Below the pieces are notes generated by a model, which worked only from the letters and a program-made list of their open reading frames with translations, had not been told where the DNA came from and searched no databases. The position numbers were made by a program, and so were the translations under genes. From positions 558,001 through 622,000 of the forward strand of contig BEIJ01000001.1 in the NCBI GenBank assembly GCA_002923375.1: a DNA stretch of 64,000 nucleotides, read 5' to 3'. This DNA comes from a bacterium HR33 (GTDB lineage Bacteria > Gemmatimonadota > Gemmatimonadetes > Gemmatimonadales > GWC2-71-9). Shown here piece by piece: positions 30,118 to 39,612 of the stretch (its first letter is position 1; the number at the start of each line of letters is the position of its first letter).

Positions 30118-31535
30118 CCGAGATCGCCGAAGCTCAGGCCTTTCGCCCCGGCACGGGGACAGATCTGGGAAGGGCCCTAGACCGGGCATGTGGCGGGAGA
30201 GCGATCCCCGGGAACCGGGTATCTCACCTGGTCGACGGGCCTCTCACTTTCGAGGCGATGTTGCGCCTCATCGGCGAGGCACGACACTACGTACACTTCG
30301 AAAACTACATCATTAGAGATGATCGCACCGGCAAGCGCTTCGCCGCGGAACTCAAAGAAGCCGCGCGCCGGGGCGTGCAGGTACGCGTACTGTACGACGC
30401 GCTGGGGTGTCGCAGCACTTCCCGGCGGTTCTGGGACGATCTGCGGCGGGCAGGTATCGAGGTGCACCCGTTCAACCCGGTCAACCCGTTGCACCCGATC
30501 GCTTCCCTGAGAAGAAACCACCGGAAGTACGTCGGCGCCGACGGCTACCGCGCGATCGTGGGAGGACTATGCATAGGTGACGAGTGGTCGGGTGATCCCG
30601 CGCGCGGCCGAATGCCCTGGAGGGACACGGCGGTGGAGGTGTGCGGGCCCGCTGCCCGCGCTATCGACTTAACCTTTCAAAAGCTATGGCGTAAGTCAGG
30701 AGGGGAAACCGCAACGGTTTTACAGGCTTCCCCGCCGGCTCAATGCGGCGAGGCGGTAGTAAGGGTGGTCGAAGGTGTGCCTGGGAGGCTCAAAGTCTAT
30801 CGCGCCGTAGAGCTTCTGGTGGCCAGCGCCTCGCACCGGCTTTGGATCACCGACGCATACTTGGTGGCCCCCGCCCCGCTATTCGCCGGCCTATTGGCGG
30901 CGGCGCGGGACGGTGTGGATGTGCGCCTGCTGCTCCCCGGCCGCACCGATATCCCGGCGGTAAGAGCGTTCACCCGAGTGGGATACCGGGAGCTTCTGGA
31001 GGCAGGTGTTAGGATTTGGGAGTGGCGCGGACCGATGCTCCATGCCAAGACTGCGGTGGTGGACGACGTCTGGTTCAAGGTTGGATCGAGCAACCTGAAC
31101 CTGCCGAGCTTCTTGAGCAATTACGAGTTGGACCTCTTGCTGGAAGACCCAAAGCTCGCTGCGGAGGCGGCCTTTCAGTTCCGCAGGGACCTGGCCTTCG
31201 CCACCGAGATAGTCTTGCGACCGAGGCGGGTTTTTGCTCCTCTCGCGGAGCGCTTGCCCCCGGCGGTGGTGGCGGGCGGCGCTCCGCCGGAGATCCCCGC
31301 CCACCGCCCGTGGGCTCGGGAGTTATCCCAGCGAGCGGTCCTCACCCTGAGGCAGGTGGCGGGAGGGGCTCGGCGCTCCATCGCCGGGGCGCTGTTGTTC
31401 GTCTCGGCCGGCGTGGGAGCGCTCTTTCTCGCAGCGCCCCGTTTTATGGGATACCTGGTGGCGTTCGCGCTTTTGTGGATCGGTGTGGGAGCGGCTCGGC
31501 AGTTTGCCGCGCGCCGGCACCAAGGCGATGAGTGA
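30114..31535 (+). CDS. cls: Cardiolipin synthase-like phospholipase D protein
   Basis: The 473-residue protein has two HxKxxxxD motifs: NHRKYVGAD (about 135-143) and LHAKTAVVDD (about 309-318), each followed by the GG/GSSN pattern of the phospholipase D superfamily. ENYIIRDDRTGKRFAAELKEAARRGVQVRVLYDALG precedes the first. It likely makes cardiolipin from two phosphatidylglycerols. One or two hydrophobic stretches at the C-terminus (about 420-465) could anchor it to the inner membrane; standard Cls enzymes carry these helices at the N-terminus, which is an oddity here. Start TTG 30114 overlaps the previous stop. It overlaps the sigma factor gene by 8 bases. Confidence 0.85.
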   Translation: MTEIAEAQAFRPGTGTDLGRALDRACGGRAIPGNRVSHLVDGPLTFEAMLRLIGEARHYVHFENYIIRDDRTGKRFAAELKEAARRGVQVRVLYDALGCRSTSRRFWDDLRRAGIEVHPFNPVNPLHPIASLRRNHRKYVGADGYRAIVGGLCIGDEWSGDPARGRMPWRDTAVEVCGPAARAIDLTFQKLWRKSGGETATVLQASPPAQCGEAVVRVVEGVPGRLKVYRAVELLVASASHRLWITDAYLVAPAPLFAGLLAAARDGVDVRLLLPGRTDIPAVRAFTRVGYRELLEAGVRIWEWRGPMLHAKTAVVDDVWFKVGSSNLNLPSFLSNYELDLLLEDPKLAAEAAFQFRRDLAFATEIVLRPRRVFAPLAERLPPAVVAGGAPPEIPAHRPWARELSQRAVLTLRQVAGGARRSIAGALLFVSAGVGALFLAAPRFMGYLVAFALLWIGVGAARQFAARRHQGDE

Positions 31536-32127
31536 GGAAGTTCAACGGGGTTTGCGCCTGGCGCGTATGGCAGATGTGCGGGACGCGGAGCTGGCCGCCC
31601 TGGCTCAGGCGGGCGACCGTGAGGCGTTCGGCGAGCTGGTGGCGCGTTACGCCCCGCAAGCCCGGCGGGTAGCCCGTGCGATTTTGGGCAACGCGGCCGA
31701 TGCGGACGATGCCGCACAGGATGGTTTTTTGGCGGCGCTTAAACACTTGGGGCGCTACGATCCTACCAGGCCGTTCGGGCCTTGGTTGATGCGGATCGTG
31801 GCCAACGCGGCGCGGGATCGCTGGAGGAGGCGCAAGGTGCGCTCGGCCGAGGCCATATCGCCCACTTTGCCGGCGGGCCAGCCGGGGCCGGACCGCACCG
31901 CGGAGAGCCGGCTGTTCGACGAGGCACTGCGGTCCGCATTGGACCGGCTGCCCGAACAGCAAAGACTGGCGGTAGTGCTGTTCGACGTGGAAGGGTACAC
32001 TCACCGGGAGATAGCGCGGATTTTGGATATACCAGAGGGCACGGTTCGATCCCATGTTTTTCACGCGCGCCGGGCGCTCAGGAAAGCGCTGGCCGGGTGG
32101 CGAGAGTCTAGGGAGGATACTGTATGA
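31528..32127 (+). CDS. ECF-type sigma factor
   Basis: This 199-residue protein has sigma region 2 (YAPQARRVARAILGNAADADDAAQDGFLAALKHLGRYDPTRPFGPWLMRIVANAARDRWRRRK) and region 4 (LDRLPEQQRLAVVLFDVEGYTHREIARILDIPEGTVRSHVFHARRALRKAL), with the linker between them. That is the two-domain extracytoplasmic-function architecture. I use ATG 31528, which overlaps the cls stop; an in-frame ATG at 31567 would also keep both domains. The next gene overlaps by ATGA and encodes a small membrane protein, the usual position for an anti-sigma factor. It probably directs RNA polymerase to envelope-stress promoters; target promoters are not visible here. Confidence 0.92.
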   Translation: MSEEVQRGLRLARMADVRDAELAALAQAGDREAFGELVARYAPQARRVARAILGNAADADDAAQDGFLAALKHLGRYDPTRPFGPWLMRIVANAARDRWRRRKVRSAEAISPTLPAGQPGPDRTAESRLFDEALRSALDRLPEQQRLAVVLFDVEGYTHREIARILDIPEGTVRSHVFHARRALRKALAGWRESREDTV

Positions 32128-32507
32128 CGCCCACTTCTCCGTTTGACCACCGACCGGACCCCGAGCTGGGCGAAGCTCTGCGCCGGATTCTGGATGCCGG
32201 GGATCACGCCGAGTTCACCCGGAAAGTGGTGGCGGCGGCCGAGCCGCTTTGGGGAATTCGGACGGGAGCCGAAAACTGGTGGGACGTGCTCTCCGCCTGG
32301 GCCCGGCCAGCCGTGGCCGCCGCGCTGGCACTGGCGGCCGCCGCGACTGTGTGGTTGGTCGCTGCATCTGGAGGGAGCGAGCCAGAAGTTACGCTGGAGG
32401 ATGCTCTAAGGCCGGCGGATGAAACCGATCTGCCGGCGGTGCTCGTAGTGGGACCAAGCCCGCCGGATCTGGATCTGATCCTGGCGGCGTCGCTGGAGAG
32501 CCGGTGA
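32124..32507 (+). CDS. Putative anti-sigma factor, single-pass membrane protein
   Basis: The 127-residue protein has an N-terminal cytoplasmic part, DPELGEALRRILDAGDHAEFTRKVVAAAEPLWG, a single hydrophobic helix at about 62-82 (RPAVAAALALAAAATVWLVAASG), and a short C-terminal tail, PDLDLILAASLESR. Position after the ECF sigma factor (ATGA overlap), size and topology fit an anti-sigma factor. It lacks the HxxxCxxC zinc motif of ZAS-type anti-sigmas, so the call is by context. It overlaps the next gene by GTGA. Confidence 0.6.
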   Translation: MTPTSPFDHRPDPELGEALRRILDAGDHAEFTRKVVAAAEPLWGIRTGAENWWDVLSAWARPAVAAALALAAAATVWLVAASGGSEPEVTLEDALRPADETDLPAVLVVGPSPPDLDLILAASLESR

Positions 32508-32917
32508 CGGTGGTCGGGCGCTCCAAAGTTTGGGCCGCGGCGGTAGTCATTGCCGCCTTCGTTGCGGGAATCGCGGTAGGTGGTGCAGCGACTGCCGCTT
32601 TGGGGGATCGAGACCGAGACCGCGACAGGGAGCGCAGCCCTCGGCTCAGTTATATCGATCGGCTGGACCGGGAACTTCAGTTTACCCCGGAGCAGCGCGA
32701 TTCCGTGGTCGCGATCCTGCGGCGCCACGATGCGACCACCAAGGAGATTTGGCGCGAGTCGCGCCAGCGGTTCGAAGAGGTCAGAACCCAACTGCGTGCC
32801 GACATCATGAAAGTTTTGAACGACGAACAGCGCGAGCGCTATCAGGCTTTTATCGCTCGGTCGGACAGTCTAAGAGCCGCTCGAGAGAGGCGGGAACGGG
32901 GAGAACGACGTGACTAG
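32504..32917 (+). CDS. Spy/CpxP/ZraP-like periplasmic sensor protein
   Basis: The 137-residue protein has an N-terminal signal or anchor helix (SKVWAAAVVIAAFVAGIAVGGAATA), a DRDRDRDRE linker, and a helical domain with two LTPEQ-like motifs: FTPEQRDSV (60-68) and LNDEQRERYQ (105-114). These are the signature of the Spy/CpxP/heavy-metal-resistance family of periplasmic chaperone-sensors. The end is charged ([12 protein letters not shown]). It is wedged between the putative anti-sigma gene and the TolC-family gene with overlaps at both ends, which suggests a role in the stress circuit feeding the exporter. Confidence 0.7.
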   Translation: MTVVGRSKVWAAAVVIAAFVAGIAVGGAATAALGDRDRDRDRERSPRLSYIDRLDRELQFTPEQRDSVVAILRRHDATTKEIWRESRQRFEEVRTQLRADIMKVLNDEQRERYQAFIARSDSLRAARERRERGERRD

Positions 32918-34193
32918 GAAAGCGTTGAACTGGGCGATCGCCCTGGCAGTTCTTTCGACTGCGGCGGACCTGCGCGCCCAGGTATTAACGGTTACCCTGG
33001 AAGAGGCGATAGAACTTGCCCTTCGGGCGCAGCCGAATGTGGTCCGGGCGCGCGGAGATCTGGACGTAGCCCGCGCGACCCAGCGCGAGGCGCTGGGCAA
33101 CTGGTTCCCCACCCTCTCGGCGAACTCGGGGTGGAGTACCAACTCCGCGACCCGGTTCGACCCCAATACTCAGCGAACCGTGACCGCGGCTTCCACCTCG
33201 TATTCAGCGGGCCTCAGCGCCTCGCTCGAGCTGTTCGACGGTTTTAGACGCCCGGCTTTGAACCGCGCCGCCAGCGCGGGCGCCGAAAGTGCCGAAGCTG
33301 CGTTGGTCAATCAGGAGTTTCAGGTCATCCTCCAGACCAAGCAGGCATTCTTCAACGCCCTTTCGGCGGCCGAGCTGGTGCGGGTCTCGGAGACCCGCAT
33401 CGAGCGTGCCGCCCAGCAGCTCAAGATCGCAAAGGACAAGCTCGCAGCCGGCAGCGCAACCCGTTCCGATACCTTGCGCGCGATGGTGGAGTTGGGCAAC
33501 GCCCAACTTCAGCTGCTGAACGCGCAGGCTCAGCTGGCGACGGCGGAGGCCAATTTGGGCAGAATGGTGGGAGTGGACGGTCCGGTGCGCCCGGTAGCCG
33601 ACTCCACTCTCTTCCGCCTAGGGGAGCTGGACACGGCGGCGTTGCGCGAGGAAGCGCGGCGCAACTCGCCCGCGGTACGGCTGGCCGAAGCCCAGGCCAG
33701 AGCGGCGGCAGCTCAAGTGGTGGTATCCAGGGCGCAGTACTTTCCGTCGATCACGGCGTCGTATTCGCAGTCCTTTGCGGGCAACAGCTTGGACGCCATG
33801 AACAACACCTGGTCTGCCCGGGTGAGCCTGTCGTGGCCGTTATTTAACGGCTTCTCCCGCGAGCTCAACCTTTCCCGCAGCGTTGCGGCCCGCGAGGCGG
33901 CCGAAGTTCAGGCGGCCGATGCTCGGCGTCAGGTGGACGCCCAGCTGACGCAGTATCTGGCGGCACTCAACGCCGCGCAACAGCAACTCGTAATAGCTGA
34001 AGCGAGCCGGGCTGCGGCGGAAGAAGACTTGAGAGTCCAGCAGGAGCGCTATCGCCTGGGAGCGGCCACGATCCTGGACGTTTTGACCTCCCAGGTGAAT
34101 TTGGACCAGGCGGAGGTGGATCTGGTCCAGGCTCGGTTGAATTTGTTACTTGCCAAGGCGCAGCTTGAAGCGTTGATCGGAAGGGAGTTATGA
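32910..34193 (+). CDS. TolC-family outer membrane efflux channel
   Basis: This 427-residue protein has a signal peptide ending in LRAQ and the repeated TolC organisation. [43 protein letters not shown] opens repeat one; [38 protein letters not shown] opens repeat two. Alternating alpha-barrel and beta-strand sections follow ([18 protein letters not shown]), with long coiled helices. It forms the outer membrane exit duct of the exporter encoded next. Start GTG 32910 overlaps the Spy-like gene by 8 bases; the stop overlaps the ATPase gene by 4. Confidence 0.92.
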   Translation: MTRKALNWAIALAVLSTAADLRAQVLTVTLEEAIELALRAQPNVVRARGDLDVARATQREALGNWFPTLSANSGWSTNSATRFDPNTQRTVTAASTSYSAGLSASLELFDGFRRPALNRAASAGAESAEAALVNQEFQVILQTKQAFFNALSAAELVRVSETRIERAAQQLKIAKDKLAAGSATRSDTLRAMVELGNAQLQLLNAQAQLATAEANLGRMVGVDGPVRPVADSTLFRLGELDTAALREEARRNSPAVRLAEAQARAAAAQVVVSRAQYFPSITASYSQSFAGNSLDAMNNTWSARVSLSWPLFNGFSRELNLSRSVAAREAAEVQAADARRQVDAQLTQYLAALNAAQQQLVIAEASRAAAEEDLRVQQERYRLGAATILDVLTSQVNLDQAEVDLVQARLNLLLAKAQLEALIGREL

Positions 34194-34936
34194 GTCACCC
34201 CGCCCAACATATGGAGTTCAAAACCGGCGACACTCCGCTGCCGGACATCGTGATACTGACCCACAAACTGACCCGGGACTACCAGGTCGGCTCGGAGGTG
34301 GTCCACGCTCTGCGGGGCGTGGATTTGCAAATCCGGCGCAACGAGTTCGTAGCCGTGATGGGCCCCTCGGGTTCGGGAAAATCCACGCTCATGAACTTGC
34401 TGGGCTGCCTGGACACTCCCACTTCGGGGGAGTACTGGCTCAACGGGCAGAAGGTGAGCGAGCTCGATGACGACGAGCTGGCCAGGATAAGGAACAAGGA
34501 GATCGGTTTCGTGTTCCAGACGTTCAATCTGCTTCCTCGAGCCACGGCGCTCCATAACGTGGAGTTGCCTCTGATCTACGCGGGGGTACCTGCGAAAAAG
34601 CGCCGCGAGATGGCGGCTGCCGCTTTGGAGCGGGTGGGCTTGGCGGACCGCATGCATCACAAGCCCAACGAGCTCTCCGGAGGCCAGAGACAAAGGGTGG
34701 CGATCGCCCGCGCCCTGGTCAACAACCCCAGCATCCTGCTGGCGGACGAGCCCACCGGCAATCTGGACAGCCAGACCAGCGCCGAAATCATGGAGGTCTT
34801 CGAGGAACTTCACCGCCAGGGACAAACTATCGTTCTGATAACGCACGAGCGCGACATTGCGGCCCACGCCAAGCGGCAGATCCACCTGCTGGACGGGCGC
34901 ATCGAGCGGGACGTGCTTACGGAGAAGGTGGCATGA
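34190..34936 (+). CDS. MacB-type ABC transporter ATPase subunit
   Basis: The 248-residue protein is an ABC ATPase with Walker [10 protein letters not shown] (58-66), signature LSGGQRQRV, Walker [13 protein letters not shown] and the H-loop ITHERDIA. The sequence around these ([61 protein letters not shown]) matches the LolD/MacB-type export family. It powers the permease encoded at 36487. Start ATG 34190 overlaps the TolC stop; an internal ATG at 34211 would also work. The ATPase is separate from the permease, unlike E. coli MacB where they are fused. Confidence 0.95.
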   Translation: MSHPAQHMEFKTGDTPLPDIVILTHKLTRDYQVGSEVVHALRGVDLQIRRNEFVAVMGPSGSGKSTLMNLLGCLDTPTSGEYWLNGQKVSELDDDELARIRNKEIGFVFQTFNLLPRATALHNVELPLIYAGVPAKKRREMAAAALERVGLADRMHHKPNELSGGQRQRVAIARALVNNPSILLADEPTGNLDSQTSAEIMEVFEELHRQGQTIVLITHERDIAAHAKRQIHLLDGRIERDVLTEKVA

Positions 34937-36471
34937 AGCAGATAGCGAGATTGCTCACCGGCGGGCTGGCTTTGATTCTGGCAGCCTGCTCGAAGGAACC
35001 GCCCCCGCCGGTCTATCAGGCGGTGCCGGTGACGGTGCGCGACATAGTGGTATCGGCGTCCGCGGCGGGGGTGGTGGAACCGGTTACCACCGTGGAGGTC
35101 AAGTCCAAAGCCTCGGGAGAGATCATAGATGTTCGGGTGGAGACCGGCGACGTCGTCCGGGCGGGCCAACTGTTGGTCAAGGTGGATCCCAGGGTTCCGG
35201 CCAACGCCCTTAGGCAGGCGGAGGCGGACTTGGAGGTGGCCAAAGCCCAGTTGGCCAACGCCCAGTCGCAGCTGCGCCGGGCAGAGGAGTTGTTCAAAAC
35301 CCAATCGATCACGGAGCAGGAGTACGAAGCCGCCCGGCTCCAGGCCGCCAACGCGAACGCCCAGCTGGTGCGAGCGGAGCGAGCGCTGGAGGACGCCCGG
35401 ATCGCTTTCGAGGACACCGACGTCAGGGCACCCACCGACGGGGTCATCATCAGCAAAGCGGTGGAAGTGGGAACGGTTATAGCCTCCGCCATCAGTCAGG
35501 TGACCGGCGGCACCACGCTTCTGACTATGGCCAACCTGGACACGGTCCAGGTCCGGGCGCTGGTGGACGAGACCGATATAGGCAAAATCCAGCCGGGAAT
35601 GGACGTCACCATCACGGTGGACGCCTTCCCTAACCGGCCCTTCCGGGGAAGCGTGCTGAAGATCGAGCCCCAGGCGGTAACCCAGCAGAACGTCACCATG
35701 TTCCCGGTGCTGGTGAGGATCCCGAATCCGGGTCATCTGCTCAAGCCGGGTATGAACGCAGAAGTGGAAGTGCACGTGGGTTCGCGTCAGGGAGTCCTGG
35801 CGATACCGAACGCTGCCCTCCGCACCCAGAGAGACGTGGGATCGGCGGCTCTGGTTTTGGGTTTGGATCCCGAGGCGGTACAGTCCCAGATCGCTGAAGC
35901 TCGGCGCCAGCGCCAGCAGCTAGCCGACGGATCCTCGACGTCGCCGACCGCGAGCACTAACGGGAGTGGATCTTCCGGCGGCGAGAGAATCGTCTTACCT
36001 GACGGCAGAGAGGTACCCTTACCTCCAGGCATAACGGCGGCCCAGGTTCGACCGGTCTTCGAAAAGATGAGAAGCGGTGGTTTTCAAGCCCTGAGCAGCG
36101 AGGAACGAGCACTGCTGCAGCGGCTCAGGGGCACGGGCGGGCCCGGCGGATTCGGCCGCGGCGGCCAAGGCGGGCGATTCGCCCGGGGGCAACCCGGGGG
36201 AGCCAGCGGATCGGACTTCCTCTTTGGGGGGGAGTACATAGTGTTCGTGTTGCGCCAGGGCAAGCCCGCTCCGGTGTTGGTCCGCACCGGACTTACCGAT
36301 CTGGATTACTCGGAAGTGGTGGAGGGTCTCAGCGAATCTGACACGGTGTTGCTGCTTCCCAGCGCCAGCCTGGTGGCCCAACAGCAGGAGTTCAACGAGA
36401 GAATGCAACAGATCCGGGGCAACGCGATTCCGGGAATCGGCGGCGGCGGACCCCAGGTCAGGATAAGATAG
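34933..36471 (+). CDS. Periplasmic adaptor lipoprotein (MacA/HlyD family) with Gly-rich insert
   Basis: The 512-residue protein has a lipoprotein signal with lipobox LAAC (Cys19) and the membrane-fusion-protein order: beta-barrel/lipoyl halves ([39 protein letters not shown] near 50-86; [20 protein letters not shown] near 160-180), a coiled-coil hairpin (about 90-160), a beta-barrel (about 205-290), and a C-terminal membrane-proximal strand region ([29 protein letters not shown]). An extra segment at about 300-432 is inserted before the last part (see findings). It bridges the TolC channel and the inner-membrane ABC permease. Four-base overlap with the ATPase; 15 bases to the permease. Confidence 0.9.
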   Translation: MKQIARLLTGGLALILAACSKEPPPPVYQAVPVTVRDIVVSASAAGVVEPVTTVEVKSKASGEIIDVRVETGDVVRAGQLLVKVDPRVPANALRQAEADLEVAKAQLANAQSQLRRAEELFKTQSITEQEYEAARLQAANANAQLVRAERALEDARIAFEDTDVRAPTDGVIISKAVEVGTVIASAISQVTGGTTLLTMANLDTVQVRALVDETDIGKIQPGMDVTITVDAFPNRPFRGSVLKIEPQAVTQQNVTMFPVLVRIPNPGHLLKPGMNAEVEVHVGSRQGVLAIPNAALRTQRDVGSAALVLGLDPEAVQSQIAEARRQRQQLADGSSTSPTASTNGSGSSGGERIVLPDGREVPLPPGITAAQVRPVFEKMRSGGFQALSSEERALLQRLRGTGGPGGFGRGGQGGRFARGQPGGASGSDFLFGGEYIVFVLRQGKPAPVLVRTGLTDLDYSEVVEGLSESDTVLLLPSASLVAQQQEFNERMQQIRGNAIPGIGGGGPQVRIR

Positions 36472-36486
36472 ACCGGTGACACAGCA

Positions 36487-37701
36487 ATGCTGATAGGCGA
36501 GATAATTAGGGTAGCTCTCGGAGCGATCCGGGCCAACAAGCTCCGCTCCTTCCTCACCGCGCTGGGAATAGTCATCGGTGTGGCGGCGGTGATAACCATG
36601 GTGGCCTTGGGGACCGGAGCCCAGAAGGCGGTGCAGGACCGAATAGCCGCCCTGGGAACCAATCTTCTCAACATCTACCCCGGCCAATCGTTCATGCGCG
36701 GTGTCGCCAGCATGGACCGGGTGAGCCTGACAGTGGACGACGCCATGGCGCTCCGGCGGGACGCCCGGCTTTTGAGCCACGTGGTGCCGGAGATAAGCCG
36801 AAATCTTCAAGTCAAGTACGGCAACCAGAACATCAACGTGAGCGTGGTGGGCACCACGCCCAACTACGTCGAGGTTAACAAGTACGAGATCGTAGCGGGC
36901 CGCATGTTCACCCAAGGAGACGGAGATGCCCGCCGCCGTTATGCCGTTCTGGGGTTCGCAGTGCCCGCCTCCCTCGGAGTCAACCGCATGGCGATCGTGG
37001 GGCAGCAGATCTCCATCGCAGGAGTGCCGTTCGAGGTAATCGGCGTGCTGAGCGAGAAGGGGGCCCAAGGAGGTTGGAACAATCCCGACGAGCAGATTCT
37101 GATACCTCTGGAGACGGCCCAATACCGGGTATTCGGAACCGACCGGCTGCGCTCGATCACGGTCCAAGTGGCGCGACCCGAGTCGGTAGCGGTGGCCATG
37201 CTGGAGATCGAGCGCATTCTGCGCCGGGAACACCAGATCCGTCCCGGCGGCGACAACGATTTTCAGATCAGGAACCGGGCGGAGTTCCTAGCCACGTTCG
37301 AGGAAACCACTCGTACTTTTACGTTCCTCCTTGCCGGTATCGCGGCGGTGAGTCTGGTAGTGGGCGGGATCGGTATCATGAACATCATGCTGGTCTCGGT
37401 CACCGAAAGGACGCGCGAGATCGGCGTGCGCAAGGCACTGGGAGCTACTCGCCGGAACATTCTCCTACAGTTCCTGGTGGAGGCTCTGGTGCTTTGCCTC
37501 TTGGGAGGAGTCATCGGGATCTTGACCGGTGCCGCGGCGTCGGTGGCACTGGCCAAGCTGGCCAATTGGAACACGGTGGTTTCCCCCGCCGCGGTCATGC
37601 TGGCGGTCTTGTTCAGCGCCGGCGTGGGGCTGTTTTTCGGCATCTGGCCGGCACGGCGGGCGGCGATGCTGGACCCGATCGAGGCGCTGCGCTACGAGTA
37701 G
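36487..37701 (+). CDS. MacB/FtsX-type ABC transporter permease
   Basis: This 404-residue protein starts with an N-terminal membrane helix (LRSFLTALGIVIGVAAVITMVALGTG), a large periplasmic MacB_PCD domain (about 45-260, QKAVQDRIAALGTNLLNIYPGQ onward), and a C-terminal FtsX membrane part with three helices, including FLLAGIAAVSLVVGGIGIMNIMLVSVTERTREIGVRKALGATRRNILLQFLVEA and the end GIWPARRAAMLDPIEALRYE. It is the inner-membrane half of the tripartite exporter with the ATPase, adaptor and TolC proteins just upstream. Substrate unknown; relatives export macrolides, peptides or lipoproteins. Confidence 0.93.
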   Translation: MLIGEIIRVALGAIRANKLRSFLTALGIVIGVAAVITMVALGTGAQKAVQDRIAALGTNLLNIYPGQSFMRGVASMDRVSLTVDDAMALRRDARLLSHVVPEISRNLQVKYGNQNINVSVVGTTPNYVEVNKYEIVAGRMFTQGDGDARRRYAVLGFAVPASLGVNRMAIVGQQISIAGVPFEVIGVLSEKGAQGGWNNPDEQILIPLETAQYRVFGTDRLRSITVQVARPESVAVAMLEIERILRREHQIRPGGDNDFQIRNRAEFLATFEETTRTFTFLLAGIAAVSLVVGGIGIMNIMLVSVTERTREIGVRKALGATRRNILLQFLVEALVLCLLGGVIGILTGAAASVALAKLANWNTVVSPAAVMLAVLFSAGVGLFFGIWPARRAAMLDPIEALRYE

Positions 37702-37753
37702 CTGAAACGGTACCCGGCGTTGCGCAAGAGCGCCTCGCCTGCTATCAACCAGT

Positions 37754-38617
37754 GTGTCCGTCTTAGCAGCCGTAAGGGTACCGGCTTCCACCTCCAACCT
37801 CGGCGCAGGCTTCGATTGCATGGGCCTCGCCATCGACCTTTGGCTGGAAGCCCGGTTGGTCGAGGGCGAAGGCCCAACTATCTATCGCGGGACCTTGGAG
37901 CACCTGGATCCCGCGCGCGATCTTTTCACCGCAACCTTCGTGGCTGAAAGCCCGCCGGGCGGCACCCACCTGGAGGTGGAATCCCGAATACCTGTAGGGA
38001 AAGGGTTGGGATCCTCCGCCGCCGCGATAGTTGCGGCTTTGGCCCTGGCCGATCTTGCCCGCGGGCTGGAACTGCGGCAGGATACGATTTTCGACCGGGC
38101 GAGCAGGATCGAAGGCCATCCCGACAACGCCGGACCGGCGGTTTACGGCGGACTGTTTCTAGCCAGCAGCCATCGAACTCAGTTGAAGCTGAACTCCGAG
38201 GTGGGCATAGCGCTAGCGATTCCGGAGGCGTCGATTGACACCCGCCAGGCTCGAGCGCTTTTGCCCGAGCAGATATCCCGCGAAGCGGCGATAGGGCAAG
38301 CCGCTTGCGCGGCGGCACTGGTGTTGGGACTTACCGGGGGCGAGCCCGAACTGATCGCCTTCGGGATGGAGGACCACATCGCGGTGCCGTGCCGAAGGAA
38401 GCTCATAATAGGCTACGATGCGGCGGTTCGAGCCGGGCTCGAGGCGGGAGCTTGGGGAGTTACTATCTCCGGAGCGGGATCGGCCCTGCTGGCCTTCGCT
38501 CCCAAAGCGGCAGCCGCCGAGGTAGCCGGCGCCATGGCCCAGGCCCTCACCCGCGCGGGGAATCCCGCTCGCGATCTCGCCCCGGAACCTAGCGACCGGG
38601 GACTTACGATACTTTAG
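37754..38617 (+). CDS. thrB: Homoserine kinase
   Basis: The 287-residue protein is a GHMP kinase with VRVPASTSNLGAGFDCMG, the ATP-binding motif IPVGKGLGSSAA (79-90), and the C-terminal GAWGVTISGAGSALLAFAP. This matches homoserine kinase, which phosphorylates homoserine for threonine synthesis. Homologs for mevalonate or galactose differ in the first motif. Start GTG 37754, 52 bases after the exporter permease. Other threonine genes (thrA, thrC) are not in the window, and its link to the efflux operon seems incidental. Confidence 0.9.
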   Translation: MSVLAAVRVPASTSNLGAGFDCMGLAIDLWLEARLVEGEGPTIYRGTLEHLDPARDLFTATFVAESPPGGTHLEVESRIPVGKGLGSSAAAIVAALALADLARGLELRQDTIFDRASRIEGHPDNAGPAVYGGLFLASSHRTQLKLNSEVGIALAIPEASIDTRQARALLPEQISREAAIGQAACAAALVLGLTGGEPELIAFGMEDHIAVPCRRKLIIGYDAAVRAGLEAGAWGVTISGAGSALLAFAPKAAAAEVAGAMAQALTRAGNPARDLAPEPSDRGLTIL

Positions 38618-38626
38618 TGTCGAAGC

Positions 38627-39163
38627 TCAGTCGGCCCGCGCATTGCGTTTCAACAGGGCTAGCCAGCGCAGCCGCGCCTCTATCTGCCGCACGTGGTGGC
38701 GGCAGTGCACGTAGTGAAAGCGCACCCATTCGGGGAGATTGAGATCGCCCAGATACGGATGGCGGACAAAGATCCTGAGCTGCCGCTCCGGAGGCCAGGT
38801 TTCCACGAACGTCTCCAGTTTCGCCACACCTATTCTGAACTGGGCGATCGTGGCCTCCGGGTCGGGACGCTCTTCGGGGATGGTGCCCGCCGGCGGCTCG
38901 CGGCGGCTAGGGAGCCTTCCCAACCCCAGCACTAGATGGCGGGCCACCGCCTGGGCGGGAGTGGAACGGCGGACCATCAAGTCTTTATTCGCCCGCCGTT
39001 CGAACGCCGCAGCCACCGAATCCACGCCGATTGCCAGATGGCGGACAATCTGGGCCAAGCTCCACTTCCCGGGAACAGTGCGGTGCCAGTCCTCCCCGCT
39101 GACCTCCTTGAGAGGTCCCAGTACCATCGGCTCCAGAGCCGCCAGTTGTCGTCGGACTTTCAT
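38627..39163 (-). CDS. DinB-family (DUF1569-like) protein
   Basis: The 178-residue protein is a DinB-superfamily four-helix bundle. PGKWSLAQIVRHLAIGVDSV carries the first His, and HPYLGDLNLPEWVRFHYVHCRHHVRQIEARLRWL carries the others near the C-terminus. There is no signal peptide. It is the last gene of a leftward operon and overlaps the RidA gene by ATGA at 39160-39163. It converges on thrB with 9 bases between. DinB-family relatives in this operon position have no assigned function. Confidence 0.78.
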   Translation of the reverse strand: MKVRRQLAALEPMVLGPLKEVSGEDWHRTVPGKWSLAQIVRHLAIGVDSVAAAFERRANKDLMVRRSTPAQAVARHLVLGLGRLPSRREPPAGTIPEERPDPEATIAQFRIGVAKLETFVETWPPERQLRIFVRHPYLGDLNLPEWVRFHYVHCRHHVRQIEARLRWLALLKRNARAD

Positions 39164-39600
39164 TTACCCGCCAGAGCTAGACACTCTATTTCGACTCGGG
39201 CCCCAAATGCCAGCCCGCTTCCGGCCACGGTAGAGCGCGCCGGAGGGTCTACGGGGAAGTAGGTGCGATAGACTTCGTTCATGGCGGCGTAGTCCGCCAT
39301 GTCGGCCAGAAAAACCGTGCACTTGAACACGCGGTCCATGGAACTTCCGATCTGCTCCAACGTGCGCTTGATGTTCTCCAGCGTTTGCCGTGTCTCCGCC
39401 CTAATCCCTCCGGGCACCAGCTGCCCGGTTTCCGGCAAGGTACCGATCTGACCCGAAAGATACAGCACATCGCCTACCCGTACCGCCGTGGAAAACGGGA
39501 GGCCCGGCGGAGTACCGGGAAGCTGGATCACCTGCTTCTGCTGTCCCGCCGATACGGACGGGAGCAGCACCACGGCCAGTGCTGTCCAGAAAGCGCGCAT
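39160..39600 (-). CDS. RidA (YjgF/UK114)-family protein with a signal peptide
   Basis: The 146-residue protein contains the RidA fold (VRVGDVLYLSGQIGTLPETGQLVPGGIRAETRQTLENIKRTLEQIGSSMDRVFKCTVFLADMADYAAMNEVYRTYF) with the conserved substrate-binding Arg in PPARSTV and the final VEIECLALAG. RidA deaminates reactive enamine/imine intermediates. Unusually, the N-terminus is a signal peptide (MRAFWTALAVVLLPSVSAG), so it is predicted to be periplasmic; most RidA proteins are cytoplasmic. A 4-base overlap with dinB downstream and 12 bases after the lipoprotein gene point to one transcript. Confidence 0.88.
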   Translation of the reverse strand: MRAFWTALAVVLLPSVSAGQQKQVIQLPGTPPGLPFSTAVRVGDVLYLSGQIGTLPETGQLVPGGIRAETRQTLENIKRTLEQIGSSMDRVFKCTVFLADMADYAAMNEVYRTYFPVDPPARSTVAGSGLAFGARVEIECLALAGK

Positions 39601-39612
39601 CTTTCCTCCTAC

